Source of the DNA: Hemerocallis citrina
Taxonomy: Eukaryota > Streptophyta > Magnoliopsida > Asparagales > Asphodelaceae
Length of the DNA stretch: 64,000 nt
Direction: 5' to 3'
Assembly: GCA_017893485.1 (NCBI GenBank)
Contig: JACEHZ010000201.1
Location: 124,001 to 188,000 of the forward strand
Shown: positions 1 to 12,425 of the stretch, one piece after another
Numbering within the stretch: the first letter of the stretch is position 1
Layout: every line of letters starts with the position of its first letter
Made by a program: the position numbers and the translations under genes
Notes under the pieces: generated by a model
What the model was told of the DNA's origin: nothing
Databases searched by the model: none
The model's input: the letters and a program-made list of their open reading frames with translations, nothing else

Positions 1-2768
1 TGAACTAATATTCGATAACAGTAATCAACGGTTAATATCATTATACTTGAATAATATTGGATACAAATAGGAACAATGATGAACAATATGCAATGTCGGT
101 GATGTGTCAATCCTTATGTCTATTATTCATTTTAACACCTAACTAATGCACGTACTACTGTGTCCCATGTGTGCCATACCACAGGTTCAATGCATACAAT
201 TAATTTCGTTTAGACTATAGTGGTAGATTTTATAGTTCATGTACTGGGTATGATGCCGATAACGGTAATAACACGGGACATGTGTAATTTCTTACACGAT
301 GCCGATAACGGTAAAAACACTGGACATGTGTAATTTCTTACACGATGCCGATAACGGTATAAACACGGGACATCATCCGAGTACATTCCCCATATCATCA
401 ACTACTCTAGTCAATCCCTTAAATCCCGGCTTATTAATTATTTATCAATGCAACAACACAATATGCAATTAATGAACATTTCGGTAAACGATAATATCAA
501 TAGGGAAACAATAGATTGATAACATGGATAGGACGGTTAAAATAGTGACAATAACTCATTGGGAACATGCAATGCAACATACATTCACTAACTCATGCAA
601 TAACACAACATAAGAATTATTAATTCATTAAAAAGAGAGATCTAAAATTCTGGACAGCACGCGCAGTCTATACAAAAGTGCAGTTTTCCGCTGACTCAGA
701 AATCAAAAGTTGAATCCGTCAAAAGATCTGGAAACTAGACTTCCATACGGTTCCAACGCATACTTAAAGTTTATATTCCGACAACAGTAGCTAGGCCAAA
801 TACATGTTTCTTTTCAGGTTTTATGTTCAGGCAGAAATTCGACATCTTATCGTTTTAATTTTTGAATCAGCAAAAACTCAACATTAAAATCAGTAAAAAT
901 ATAATCTAGAATCCTAAACATGTTACACATCAATCTGGAAATTTTTATAGCAAAATTCTATCATTTAATCAACCTTTTTACTGTTCGAACGTGAAAGATT
1001 CGAGAAAAAAAATAAAAACACAGCTGTAACAGGCATAACTTTTGCTACAAAACTCGGAATTCAAAAATTATGGATGTTATTGACAACTAGACATTTGGGG
1101 CTACATTTCATATACAGAAAATATTTCGTTTTAAGTTCGTTTACTGGTTCGAAAACAGCGATCAAGGTTTAGGTCAGCAAGCATGTATAGTTTTTAGGGT
1201 ATTTTCCTTGAAAAAACAAATTAATTGAACATGTCGGGTATTGATTCTATAGTCAATAAATTGTGTAACTAGCATGATAGGTTTCCAAACATGATAAATA
1301 AAATTAGAACACATACACATACAAGTCTAACATCTATCAATCATCAAACAACATACAACCTAACGAATGTCTCTATAATAAATTATTTGTGTTGTGACTT
1401 GTAAGAATAACCCTATTAATAATTCTATATGCATTTATTAAAGATCCAAACTGTAGAGTCAAATTGTTACGATGTCAAGAATATTGGGGTTAGCTCGTGT
1501 AAACCCACAATAGATCCAACGAAAGAGATAACAAAGGATAATACGATAACAAAAAAAAAGATCTACTTGCAAGAATTTTCAATAAAACTTGAATTTGATA
1601 CGAGTAACAATTCAAGTGGACGGTGACTTGCCTGTTAATCGGTGAAAACGGATACCAAGAATAACGGAATATGAATCCCGAAGCAACGAATCCACGAACT
1701 AGCAATTTCCCAAAGCGGCACATGCAATATACGTGCAATTAAAGAACCCAACACACAAACAACACCCAGAGACAGCAGCAATACCAGCAAGGGATAGAAG
1801 CAAAGCCGGTGACCAAAGCCAGCGGTGGCGGCGACCAGGTGGCGGCGCGACGCGACGGATGGCTTCGAGGGCGGCGCTAGCGGCTGTGGTCGTCGATCGA
1901 TTGAAACTGGGAGCAGAGGAATAGGATCGGGTTTTTAAGGGTTGATGTGTTTAGGAGTTTGGTAATGGTGGGAACGGGGTTTAAGGAGGACGGGGTTAGA
2001 GTTTGGGGATGTGGGTGTCGAGGGGAGGCGAAGGGGAGTAGTCGACGGGAGTTGGGGGGTCGCCGAAAAAGACGAAGCAACGGGATGGGTTAGGGTTTCA
2101 AACAGGAACAGAGCTGGAGGAGAGAGAGAGAGAGAGAACGGGAGGAGAGAGAGAGGGCGTCTAGCGTTTCGATTTGTGTGCAGAAATTAGGGTTTACAGT
2201 AGAGTTGCATTTATAGGGTACAATTAGGGTACTGGATTGGTGAATTAGACTCCAATAATAGCGGATTTGGGTCAAGAACACACCAAATTAGGTTTTAGGA
2301 TTCAATTAAGGAATAGATCAAAATCAGTCGGGTTCCAACATAAAAATACTCACAATTCAATAGAGATAATAGGGATCAACAAGAATAGTCGGGCAAAAAG
2401 AATGGGGATTTAATAAACAAATTCAATCAAAAATAAAATAATCAAGAAAGAAAAATAATGTATTTAAAAATATTCATATATACATATATGCATTAAATCA
2501 AACAGTAGACTGCATATGAAATCGAACCTATTCGGGTTTTAAAACAAAATAATAATAATAATAATATTCATCAAAGTAGGATTCGAGTTTAACAAATTTA
2601 TTAAAATCCAAAAATTAATAAAATAAATAGTCGATCAATTAGGGATAGAAAATAGTTCAAATACACTTTAATACATGATCAGAAAAGAATTCACCACAAT
2701 ATAATTTATAAAAAAATAAATTATAGAAAATACACGGAAAATACTAATTATCAGAAATGGGGGTTACA
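1..2768 (-). mobile_element. Partial large LTR (Ty3/gypsy type), cut by the window start
   Basis: This non-coding block ends at 2768 in a TTACA terminus (TGTAACCCC read on the minus strand), directly against copia integrase-domain sequence. It shares order and wording with the complete solo LTR at 11442-15658. Both have a short tandem-repeat block followed by 'catccgagtac' and 'ccggctt', a 'ctggacagca' stretch, a G-rich stretch and a TAA microsatellite near the terminus. The two are therefore LTRs of one family. Here the other end lies outside the window, so solo LTR versus element end is undecided. Open frames at about 1730-2280 fall in the G-rich low-complexity part and are not taken as genes. 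The Ty3/gypsy assignment is inferred from the TGTAAC/GTTACA termini and the multi-kilobase length. Confidence 0.75.
252..390. repeat. Tandem repeat, 46-bp period, about 3 copies
   Basis: The unit begins 'gatgccgataacggta' at 252, 298 and 344, giving an exact 46-bp period with few mismatches. It lies inside the partial LTR. The homologous place in the related LTR (about 12287-12425) holds a different short tandem array with the shared word 'ggta', so this spot in the LTR family seems prone to repeat turnover. Confidence 0.9.
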
Positions 2769-2906
2769 ACTACTGTTAAGTGCATAGCCAATGAAAATAC
2801 AATCAACCATTTTTGGTCATATTTTCACTTTTTTAGGTGGAGGTATTGCCACCTTGACAAGACATCCCCACATTCGCAAGTAATTGTATGATGACTTTCT
2901 TCCTTT

Positions 2907-3671
2907 TTATAATTCATATGGAGTTTTCTTTTCTTTCTTTTTGGGCACCTTATTCAAAAGGTAGTTAGCTGAAATAATAGCTTCTCCCCACAAGTTTGGT
3001 GGCAAACCAGAACTTATTAACATTGCATTCATCATTTCTTTCAATGTACGATTCTTTCTCTCAGTAACACTGTTGGACTGAGGAGAATAAGGCGCTGTCG
3101 TTTCATGTATAATCCAATGCTTAGCACAAGTGTCAGCAAATGACGATTCATACTCTCCACCTCGATCGCTTCTTAGCACCTTAATTTTCTTGTTGAGTTG
3201 GTTCTCAACTTTATTTTTATAGAGAACAAATTTCTCTATACCTTCATCCTTACTTTTAAGCAAATATACATAGCAGTATTTTGTGCTATCATCAATGAAG
3301 GTAATAAAATATTTATTACCACATCTTGTTTGTATCATTTTCAAATCACAAATATCAATGTGAATTAGATCAAGAGGTTCGGTGTTTCTTTCAACACTTT
3401 TAAACGATAATCTTATTAGTTTTGCCTCAACACAAGTTTGACACTTGTGTTTGGAATCAATTTGGAATGTTGGTATGTGATTCAAGTTAATTAGTCTTTG
3501 CAAAGTATAATAAATAACATGTCCTAGTCTACCATGCCATAAATTGGAAGACTCAACCATATAAATAGAAAAGCTAGCTTTATTGATATTCTTGACCATG
3601 GTCATTACATTGAGTTTAAATATTTCACCACTCATGTATCCTCTACCAATATACATTCCACTTTTTGACAA
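2907..3671 (-). pseudogene. Ty1/copia integrase (GAG-pre-integrase plus catalytic core)
   Basis: The reading frame of about 254 codons gives the copia integrase region. The N-terminal HHCC zinc-binding part is visible (WHGRLGHV ... KCQTC, about residues 45-82). It is followed by the catalytic core with LIHIDICDL, TFIDDSTKYCYVYL, LRSDRGGEY and SPQSNSVTERKNRTL, which supply the D, D and E positions. After the stop at 2907 the same protein continues recognisably (MWGCLVKVA...) to 2769, where it is cut by the LTR. In life the enzyme joins element cDNA to the host chromosome. This copy has lost its downstream RT and cannot be autonomous. Confidence 0.9.
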
Positions 3672-4036
3672 AACAAATTTGTTTGCTCAAATACTAAATA
3701 AAATCCGTGATTATTAAGCAACGAACCAGATACCAGGTTCTTACGGATTTCAGGAACATATGCAATATTGTTCAGAGTCAGTTCATTTCCAGAAGTCATC
3801 TTCAAGATTTCATTGCCTTGATCCTTAATTTCTGAAGTAGCCGAGTTCCCCATAAACAACTTCTCCCCATTCTCTAATGGTTCAAAAGTGGAGAACATGC
3901 TTCTGTTGGAGCACACATATCGAGTAGCTCTAGTGTCAATCCACCATTCCTTCGGATTTGAACCTAACATATTCACCTCTGAGATCACAGTTGAGAGATT
4001 GATATCGAAAACATCTTGAGCAATGCCTTGAATCAA
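3632..4036 (-). pseudogene. Ty1/copia protease region
   Basis: The frame encodes the copia aspartic protease region upstream of integrase. It contains EWWIDTRATRYVCS, where the family normally has D-[TS]-G-A; the Gly is replaced by Arg (IDTRAT), which should inactivate the protease. The downstream stretch with NNIAYVPEIRKNLVSGS is the usual end of this domain. Its last part overlaps the integrase frame at 3632-3671 in another frame, so a frameshift separates the two. Confidence 0.8.
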
Positions 4037-4053
4037 GTTTGCTTCTCTGTTTC

Positions 4054-4923
4054 TGTTCTTCTTGGGAAGTCTGGATTCAGTAGACTTGTAACCTATCTTG
4101 TCACAATTGGATCACTTGCCTTGAAACTTCGGCTTCTTGGAGATTCCTCCCTTAGGCCCCAACTTGGGACCCTTGTTGTTGTGCTTGTTGGAACGTTGTT
4201 TATGTTCCACTACATTTGCCTTGGCCGCATGACCGTTGACTCTGACCTTTTCAGATCATCTATTGTCTTCTTCAATACGAAGCCTGACAATAAGATCTTC
4301 AATGCCCATTTCTTTTTTGCTTATGCTTTAGGTAATTCTTAAAGTCTTTTTAACCTTGTAGTAATTTTTCAATTATACATGTTGCTTGGAAACTTTCACT
4401 TAAGTTCATACCTTCAGCATGAATCTCATGCAAGATCAGTTGTAGTTCTTGAACTTGACTGATCAATGTACCATTTTATAGTCTAGGAAGTGGCCTACAA
4501 TGAATTTCTTGGCACCGGCATCCTCAGCTTTATACTTATGGTCTAATGATTTCCAAAGTTCTTTAGCAGTTCTTTGGTCAATGTATACATTATACAAAGA
4601 AGTGGCTAGTCCGTTCATTATGTAATTCCTACATAAGTAATCAGCATTTTTCCAAGTATCCACAGCGGCAATGACTTTGTTATCTTGCTCATCTTTCTTA
4701 AGATTTGGAGCTTCTTTGTTCAAGAATCTTGCAAGATTCAGTGTGGTCACATAGAACATCATCTTCTGTTGCCACCTTTTGAAATTCTGCCCGTTGAACT
4801 CTCAGGTTTCTCCCCATTGGAGACTGAGACAAGTACAATGGTTGGCATTGGTACTTGCGTCGTATCAGCAACTGGCACTTGGACCATTTCAGACACAGTA
4901 ACATTGTCCGATGCAGTAGTCAT
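4054..4923 (-). pseudogene. Ty1/copia gag, frameshifted
   Basis: The likely start is the ATG at 4923 (MTTASDNVTVSEM), about 110 bp inside the LTR edge. Capsid sequence continues in a second frame at 4762-4463, with [18 protein letters not shown] and [15 protein letters not shown] typical of UBN2-type copia gag. The zinc-knuckle area near 4110-4130 reads CDKIGYKSTES, where the family has His and Cys at the Y and final S positions, so the knuckle is lost. At least two frame changes and several stops are present. Confidence 0.8.
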
Positions 4924-5032
4924 TTTGATTCTGAAAATTACACAACACGAGTGTAAGTTTTCCAGATTAAAGAAAAAGAAAAGAAGTGCCTCAAAATCGG
5001 AAATCAAGAAAATCAAAAATCTGTTTTAAGTT

Positions 5033-5897
5033 TGTTATCAAAATTCTTTATAAACTTTCTTTTACAATAACTCAAATGATTGAGATGCACAGAAAGCATA
5101 GAAGAAAATAGGAGAGAAAGAAAAACCAAAAAGAAAAATAAAATAAATAAATAACAATTTACAAATAACCAATTTTAGATTAAAAGTTAGAGTAGTCGAG
5201 GCTTGTGTATCACACAGTGTTCTTAAAATAGATTTCGCCTCTTCTAGTTGCTGGATTGTGTGAAGGCGTCTGTCTCTCAGGATGCAATGACCAGAGTGTT
5301 CACGTAGGCACCACGTAATATTCTTGAACCGAGCAGTAGCGTCAGAATCCTATCACCAACTTACCAAACAGCAGGAGTGAAGAACAGAATAGAACTCAGA
5401 GGAGGAAGAGAGAAGATTACTGGTGGACGGAAGAAATGAGAGGGGATGCCTCTATTTATAGAGCCAGTGTTAAAATTGTAATGGCAGACAAGTTTATGAA
5501 TGCCTTCAGTGTAACGGCAGACAATCAATTGAATGTCGGCACTGTAACGGCAGACATCAATCGTTGCCTTTGAATGCCTTCAGTGTAACAGCAGACAAAA
5601 CATTCAATACAGTATTGAAATGGCAGACAGAACCGTTTCTGGAGTTATTTCAGCCGTTACAAAAGAAAAATCAAAACTGTAGCAAAAAGTGGCTCTGCAC
5701 ATGGTGAGGTCATGTCGGTCCGACATTCGTGTGAGCACACACAAGTCGCATGTAATCTGATCCGAGATTTGTACCGCCCACCCTGCGCACGCGAGAGAGA
5801 GCCTCTCTTCTAGCTATCTTACAATGCTTAGAAGGAGGTTACTATATATCCTCTTTTATTTTCTTTGATTTTTCCGATGTGGGACTATATTCCCTCA
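5033..5897 (-). repeat. 5' LTR of the copia element (865 bp)
   Basis: On the minus strand it starts TGAGGGAATATAGTCCC and ends TTTGATAACA just before the leader. The same LTR family recurs at 21195-22031 on the plus strand, with shared words such as 'tagtcccacatcgg', 'aacggcagac' / 'gtctgccgtt' and 'cactgtgt'. That second copy supports both edges. The middle contains several short direct repeats of 'tgtaacggcagac'. Confidence 0.8.
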
Positions 5898-7400
5898 ACC
5901 CTTTTTCAAGAATGAAAACTTCTCACTTTGAGAGACAATTTCTCTTTCACCCCTTAACCGTTTTTAGCAAATTAATATATAATTTTGATCTACTCACGAA
6001 GGAGAACATAAATCAATAAAGATCTCTCAATAATAATTCATTGAGCATTTTACTCAAAAAAATTGGTTAAAAATCGGTTCATAAATGGAGTATAAAACAC
6101 CCATTTTTTAACATGCAGTACTATACAATTAACTACTTGTCTCACTCCTGCTGGTGATAATCACCTATCTAGGGTTGGAGGGTTGGAACCGGCTTGCGAA
6201 ACCCAGGCGCCTAGCTTGTACTATTTTGCAATAGTGGACCTAGTTTGTATTTTTCAGGAAGCCCAAGACTGTTTCCTATAACTAGTAAGTTGAATGGTAA
6301 ATGTTTAGAAGCTTTGATTATCTATATAATAAAACACAAAGAAAGCTATCAAGTGGCTCTCCTTCAATCTCCCCAAAAATGAAAGGTCTAGATCTAACCT
6401 CACAAAACATATTTTTCCCCCCAAAAGTTTTCCTCCAAAACTCAAATTCAAATCCCCCACCCAAAACAACTCCTATATTTATCTAATTATTTTTCTCTCT
6501 CTCTCTCCCTCCCCCCTCCCTCTTCTATTCAATAAATTAAGAAAATAAAAATATTAAAAAAATTTTAAAAATTAAAAAAATTACAAACTAAAAAAATTAG
6601 TAATTTAAAAACTTTAAAAATAATTCAAAAAAATTCATATAATATGTTTTTTTTCTGGACCCCCAAAAGTTTCTCATATAATATGTTTGCTACTTCAATT
6701 AATTTGCTGGACCTCCAAAATTATTTTATATGATCAAACAAGGTGCACCATTTCGAAGACGTGCCGTAGGCACGTGTCAACGGCAATCCTAGTAAAACTA
6801 TATATTTAGAAGCAGGACAATAGTATAATTTGATTTCTCAGTGACAATGAAAAAAGTCTAGCTTCCAAACCCATAAAAAATGGACAGCCTTCGGTACCCA
6901 GTTAATGTTAAGAACACCTCCGAATAAATCTAGTACATTGGTTTTAATATCCACTGGTAAAATGCACATGTATAAATGTACCTACAAAACAAATTATGAT
7001 GTGAACAAAAAAATAGCTCCTTCTAATTGTATTCATTTGGAGAGTAACACTCTTAAAATTATGGTTTGAGTAATTCTTAAAATAGCCTGCCCAAATTTAT
7101 AAATCAAGAAAATTTAGCTTCAGGATTTTCCAATTACTTACCGCTTAAAACAATCTCTCTTCTCCTTTCAAATTTTAGATTGCCTAGCTAACATACAGCC
7201 CCACAATTAACCTCATTTAACTAATAATCAAATTTATATGCTGATAATTTACCAGCAGTATTAACAACACACTTACAAGCAATTTAATCTAATAACCATA
7301 CACAAACATAAACAGAAACACCTAAATATCACAATTTCATCTAAAAATTCAAACTTTTACAATCAACAATCACTTTTGCATCTAAAAATTCAAAATTTTC
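5898..7400. other. AT-rich stretch, no gene recognised
   Basis: I see long A/T runs, a 'ctctctctccctccc' tract near 6495-6525 and no long coding frame. The words 'ccccaaaagttt' and 'catataatatgtt' recur at about 6420-6680, which suggests a small decayed repeat, but I could not define its ends. Confidence 0.5.
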
Positions 7401-7408
7401 CAACATAC

Positions 7409-7771
7409 TTCTTCAAATTCCTCGTTCCCTGACTTTTCCTTCAGGCATAACCACTCCACCTCACTCAATTTTAAAACCTGATATGCATAAAAACAAACAA
7501 ACATCAAATTTTCCATCACCACATTCCCCCCAAATCACAAAACCAAAATCAAAACCAAAACCAAACACCAAATCACAATCACCTGCGCGTCCCTGAGATT
7601 GACGTCGATCACCAAATCCTCACCTTCCAACCCGCGAATTCTAAGCCGCGGAGCGTCGGATCTGTCAAAATTGAACGTTCCAGCAGTGACCACCAGCAAC
7701 GGCGAGGAGTCGGAGGTGAGGATGGAGATCGGGAGCGCAGGAAACTGGTGTCGTTTCAAAGAAGCCTCCAT
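7409..7771 (-). pseudogene. Two-exon 5' fragment of an unidentified host gene
   Basis: Exon 1 runs 7771-7582: ATG, then MEASLKRHQFPALPISI..., ending LRDAQ before a GTGATT donor. After a 104-bp intron an acceptor (ATATCAG) opens exon 2 at 7477-7409, encoding VLKLSEVEWLCLKEK and ending at a GTATGT donor. Both junctions are in phase 0 and the frame stays open across them, which is unlikely by chance. A sharp GC rise at 7580-7770 fits a plant first exon. I see no further exon between 7400 and 6000, so the gene is either truncated or has a very long intron. I do not recognise the family. Confidence 0.5.
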
Positions 7772-7989
7772 CGTTCCTCTCTTAGATTCGAATTCGAATT
7801 CGATTTATTCATCGTTTTAATTTGGGGAATTAGGGTTAGGGTTTTGAGTTATAATTGCTACCTTCCTTTGATCTAAAGCCTGCACTCGCTCGAAGCTACT
7901 AACTGGAGTAGCTACTTAACGGTGTCCAAAGAATTCTGTTGGTACAGATGTCATATGAGATGTGAATGATGGAATCTGAGAGCCGCTAA

Positions 7990-8590
7990 AGTAACGAAGG
8001 GATTGGGCTAGTCGATTCTATCGTACACGTATGTTACACCAATGCCACACACCCCCATACTTCCTCCCCACCTTCGTCCCACCCCTCCACGCAACAAACA
8101 CAATATCTCCCCCTTCTCATAACTATTTTCATAATACCCCCTCAACTCCCCGTCCCCCACAAACACTCCCAATGAAAAACTCTTATGCCTTCGCCTCCTC
8201 GTCATCCTCCTCCTCGTCCTCATTGACGCATTCTTGGTTGCAAAAGTAGTCTCTGAAGGATTGGAAGGTGGGTACTGAACGTGTAGAGTATGTGCGGTGG
8301 TGGAGGGGGGAGAGCGGGGGTGGGGTGGGACCGGGTCGGGTTAGGCAATGAGGGGGGCGGGGGTGATGGGGATGGGGGCGGGGTGAGCTACTCTTTGTCG
8401 GATTTGGTGTGTTACATGGAATTGAGATAGGGGTTAGGGTCGTCGGAATTAGGGTTTGAGAGGGGAGTGGGGGATTGGTTCTAGAGGGAGCGGAGGTAGA
8501 GGATTTTGTCAACCCAGAGGCGTTGTAAGGATGGCGGGATGCGGCAGAGATTAGGGTGGATTGGATTTTTAGGAAAGAGACTGATTTTTT
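7990..8590 (-). pseudogene. Possible host-gene relic, Pro-rich then acidic
   Basis: On the minus strand an open frame from 8512 gives a Ser/Pro/Thr-rich stretch, then VPTFQSFRDYFCNQECV and an Asp/Glu run, stopping at 8183. A second frame continues with GYYENSYEKGEILCLL down to 8008, which suggests one frameshift in a former coding region. GC content is far above the surroundings. The family is not recognised; a low-complexity chance frame remains possible. Confidence 0.3.
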
Positions 8591-8599
8591 GTTACCCCA

Positions 8600-9248
8600 G
8601 TGGCACCATCTTTTCTTTTATAGAGTAGCACTTTTATAAATAATTATGTCATAAATAAATTTTAAACTGATAACAATTCAGTGAATAAATGATTAATATA
8701 ACTTCACTTAAAAATAGGTGGTTGAGATTAAATTGATTGAGTTGGTTTGTCTACAGCTAATACAACTCCAACTCTCTATTAATTATATTCGAGATATGTA
8801 TTAAACCTGAAATGCAAATGTGTACAAATGATGGCTATAAAACAAACCATACGTTCAGAACATGCGAACTGCGTAGATAAAAATGTTAATTACTAAGGCA
8901 ACATAAGTCAGTGCCAAAGTGGTTCTAACACAACATCAGAATCTAAACAAGCCATATAAGTCCTATATTTTGCACATATGCAACCACTATCTAGTGTAAT
9001 AAAATATGGTGACATGTAAACTTTACATGCGGTAGATAGTGTACTAAAACATAGCAAGGCATGCAAGTCTCGATAGGAGAATTAGGCATGCAGGTTGTTC
9101 CTTACTCGAAGTCTTTTAGTACAAATTCAAAGTAGCAGATATTCAAATCATGCACCGATGTAACTGAAGCACTAATATCGGAAAGTATACTTCTCTGAAG
9201 GTTTTGTATTTCATACCTTATGCAGTTGGCCAAAAAATTAATACGTAT
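8600..9248. other. No feature seen
   Basis: Moderately AT-rich DNA without a long reading frame, clear repeat or terminus, lying between the host-gene relics and the left LTR of gypsy element 1. Confidence 0.5.
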
Positions 9249-9754
9249 TGATATGGTATGGATGGCGTGTCCCCATCTGGGCCATCAGATCTCCTGAGAT
9301 ATCACTCCCCTGTGATCATCAAGTCAAGATAGGTTCAACTGGCTTAAGCCTATCCACTGGAAGACAGGCCCAACCCGACCCAATACGGTTCCAGACCCGT
9401 TAGCCCTGCCTATAAATACTAAACCCCCTCATTCCATTTAAAGGTAATAAAATTCCTCCCAGCTGAACCCTAGCTATTGTTGCTTTCTCAGCGACTGACT
9501 AGATCGTCGGAGAGCCTGTCGCCGAGACTTCTCCCAGTGTCTGTAGGCAGTGTGCAGGTACGAAGGTCCGAGCCGAGCTACGAAGATCCGAGCCGAGCCA
9601 CGAGGTCCGAGCCGAGCACCTAGCCTTTACCTCTCTCCTACAACTCCCGAGCCGGTCCTATAGCCGAGGATCGGATCAATGCCAATGTCGTGTCCCCCGC
9701 TCACAAATTACAAGAACTCACACCTATTGCCCCCACACCAAAAAAAAAAAATCA
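9249..9754 (+). repeat. 5' LTR of gypsy element 1 (about 506 bp)
   Basis: It starts TGATATGG, the same terminus as the LTR of element 2 (21194, minus strand), and ends ATCA two bases before the primer site. A TATAAATA box lies at 9411-9418. Behind it are 'cgaggtccgagccgag' direct repeats (about 9560-9620), probably in the R/U5 part. An A12 run just before the end is peculiar to this copy. Confidence 0.75.
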
Positions 9755-9756
9755 GG

Positions 9757-9774
9757 TTGGCGCCGTCTGTGGAA
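9757..9774 (+). other. Primer-binding site of gypsy element 1
   Basis: TTGGCGCCGTCTGTGG stands just inside the LTR. The same words flank the LTR of element 2. This site is common in Tat-like Ty3/gypsy elements of plants, which is why I place both elements near that lineage. Confidence 0.8.
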
Positions 9775-9836
9775 AGAGTGACACTGACACCGGTCTGACC
9801 TCGGCCGAGGACGTCACCTCGAAGACAAACTTTCCC

Positions 9837-11441
9837 ATGGCTCCCAAAGCCAGAAAAGCTTTTACCTTTGGACGTCGTCCGGACCGGCAGGACCCGAACC
9901 GAGCGCTTCACGCTCGGTCGCTGCTCCCGACTTACGACATGTAATCCAGAACCAGCAGATTAGTCAGTCCAGGGGAGGGGCCACTTCCAACTTGGTTCCA
10001 AACCATGTGAGACAATCGACCTAAGAACGAGAACCAGGACCTAGCCACTCGCTCTGAGGACCTCACACTCGCGCGGTCCTATAGAACAGACCCCAGTCAC
10101 GAGGGTCGAGTTCCAAAACTTTAGGAATGAGGTCTTCCAGAATATTCGAGGCGGTCCTTGAACCGAGGTGCACAACAACTCCTACGCTCTGCCAGAAGCT
10201 CAGGGTAGCGAATCCCATGATTCGACTTATCCACTGGAGTAAGATGATGCTGTCCTTCGACGCCTCCAGAAGATGGAAAACTGCCTTGCCCATCTCGGCG
10301 AGGGCGGGCCATTACCTGGCCAAGGGTACAGATCGAACCGACCCCCATTCTCCACTCAAATCTTAGAAGCCGAGATCCCCAGAAACTTCAGGCCTCCCTA
10401 ATTTGAGACCTATAACGGCGAGGGTGATCCCGCTGATCACATGGAAGGGTTCAAAAACCCCATGTTGATTCACGGCGCTTTGGATCCCCTCCTGTGTCAT
10501 GCCTTTCCTGCCACCCTGCGTGGTCCAGCTTGGGAATGGTTCTCGAAGCTCACCCCCTGCTCGGTCTTCTCATTCGACCAGCTAGAAGAAAATTTCTAGC
10601 CCACTTCGTGACCAGCAGAAAGGTTGAGAAGATGAGCGCGTCCCTTCTGGACCTCAGGTAGAAGGAAGGGGAATCACTCCGCGAGTTCGTTCGGAGGTTC
10701 ACCGCCGAGGCGAGGTCGGTCTCCTCTCTCGTTGCGGGCTTCGCTTCTGTAGCTTTTCGGCACAATGTTCGTCACGGACAGCTGAAGGCCTCCTTAGCCA
10801 AGAAACTACCCCTCGACTTCCCCGACCTCCTCAACAGAGTCGAGAAGTACATTCGGGCAGAGGAGGCTCTACACCCTGAAGGCACCAAAGAAGCCACAGC
10901 CAAAAGGGAAGCGTAAAGCAGACGATGCCGAGCCCGCCAAAAAAGCCACGAAAGACGCGGCTGGTCTGAAGAGGCCTCCTTTGGTCTCCGTTTTGAAAGA
11001 TAAATGCCGCTGACCCAGAATGTGTCAGCCATCCTCTTGGAGATCGAGGACAAAGGGATCGTCCGACTCCCTCCCCGACCGAGCAACAACAAGAAGCGGG
11101 ACCATAGATTCTACTGCCACTTTCACCGAGACCATGGGCACGAGACGAACAACTGCCGTGCTCTTAAAAATGAGATTGACACCCTCATCCAGCAAGGATA
11201 ACTAAGGGAGTTCACTCGAGCTAACCGAAGAAACCTGAGGGATTCAAGGAATCCAAGGCCTTTGCCTCCACCTCGAACGGTCAACCAGCAACCCGAGCAG
11301 GACCCTGCCCGAGGAGACTGGGGGGCAGGCCATCCTACACTGTGTTCATGGCAGACCCATAGGAGGGGAATCCAACACTTCTCGTAAGGCCTTCTTATCA
11401 ACAGTAAATTTGGTCCGCGACCATCCCTCCCCCTGGAATCA
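9837..11441 (+). pseudogene. Gypsy element 1 gag, degenerate
   Basis: The likely start is the ATG at 9837 (MAPKARKAFTFGRR). The capsid part (about 10390-10870) contains DPLLCHAFPATLRGPAWEWF and, after stops near 10600 and 10660, LREFVRRFTAEARSV. Near 11110-11165 is the lineage's His/Cys finger CHFHRDHGHETNNC. The start of the protease module (RKAFLSTVNLV) follows up to 11441, where the solo LTR cuts in. Comparison with element 2 shows that the sequence resumes at 15659. Stops and frame changes make it non-coding today. Confidence 0.8.
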
Positions 11442-12286
11442 TGTCACGCCCTGCTTCCGAAAAAGAAATTCAGAATACGGATACATAACTAAGTTCAGCG
11501 AATGACTTTCACCATTTATAAGCTATCAGGATCTTTTCAACATTACACAGGAATAAACAGAGAATAAACAAGGAGAAACCAACCACGCATGCATGAATGA
11601 ATCAATATACCAACGAAATTTACTTGAAATAAAATTTAATAATCTGAAATAAATTAGATCTGGAACAAGTCATAAATCCTGGGTCAAACTGCCCAATACA
11701 AATAATCCAAGTAGTAATACATTTATTCAAAATAAGCAATATGAATTAATAATAGCAAGAACTCCAACAACTAGAATCTCAGATCACCTACTCCATCGAG
11801 CAGCTGGTCACCAAAGTCTGCAATTTAACAAATTGCAGGAAAATGAAAGAGAAATAAAACGCCTGTCAATACAAGTTACGAGCCACTTATAGTGCAAGCA
11901 ACAAGTACAGAAAAAGATAAACAGATATAGAGGTACAACAGAAGCAAGTGCGGAATAAGCATGGAATAGACATGACAGCGGAATAGAATAACTAGCATAA
12001 ATCATGAACAGAATCAAGTAATGTGATGAGGTAACAGGTGCATGTGACATGTGAAAGGTAATAGGTATCGTGCAAGCAGATAAACATGTAACAGGTGTCA
12101 AGTAGCATGAACAGGTAATCATGTAACAGGTATTATGTCATGTCAAGTCTTGTATTTAATTCTATCTAGGTAGCATTTCATGCATCCCATTTATTTACCA
12201 CATGGTTGCTACATTCAAACAAGTTGCGTTTAGATTTCGTAGTGGATTCTATAGGTCATGTACTCGGGTCTTCACAGGACTACAAA

Positions 12287-12425
12287 ACTTGGTCGGTAAA
12301 CTTGATCGGTAACATGTAATTAACTTGGTCGGTAAACTTGATCGGTAAACTTGATCGGTAACATGTAATTAACTTGGTCGGTAAATTTGATCGGTAACTT
12401 AGTCGGTAACTTGGTCGGTAAACAA
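12287..12425. repeat. Short tandem array 'aacttg[ag]tcggta'
   Basis: About nine imperfect copies of a 12-13 bp unit, organised into higher-order copies that carry 'acatgtaatt'. It sits at the position in the LTR equivalent to the 46-bp array at 252-390. Confidence 0.85.

Larger units (their letters stand above)
2769..5897 (-). mobile_element. Ty1/copia retrotransposon, 5' part only (LTR-gag-PR-integrase)
   Basis: Read on the minus strand the order is 5' LTR (5897-5033), leader, gag, protease, integrase. The coding sequence stops abruptly at 2769, where the large LTR begins. RT and RNase H are missing and should lie to the left of the window if the LTR simply inserted into the element. The five bases after the LTR (2769-2773, actac) would be one copy of its target duplication. 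The element is defective: there are several frame breaks in gag and a degraded zinc knuckle. Confidence 0.85.

Noticed and set aside
1733..2281. Small frames in a GC-rich block
   Set aside because: The block corresponds to the G-rich part of the related LTR at 14200-15000; the frames are not conserved between the two.
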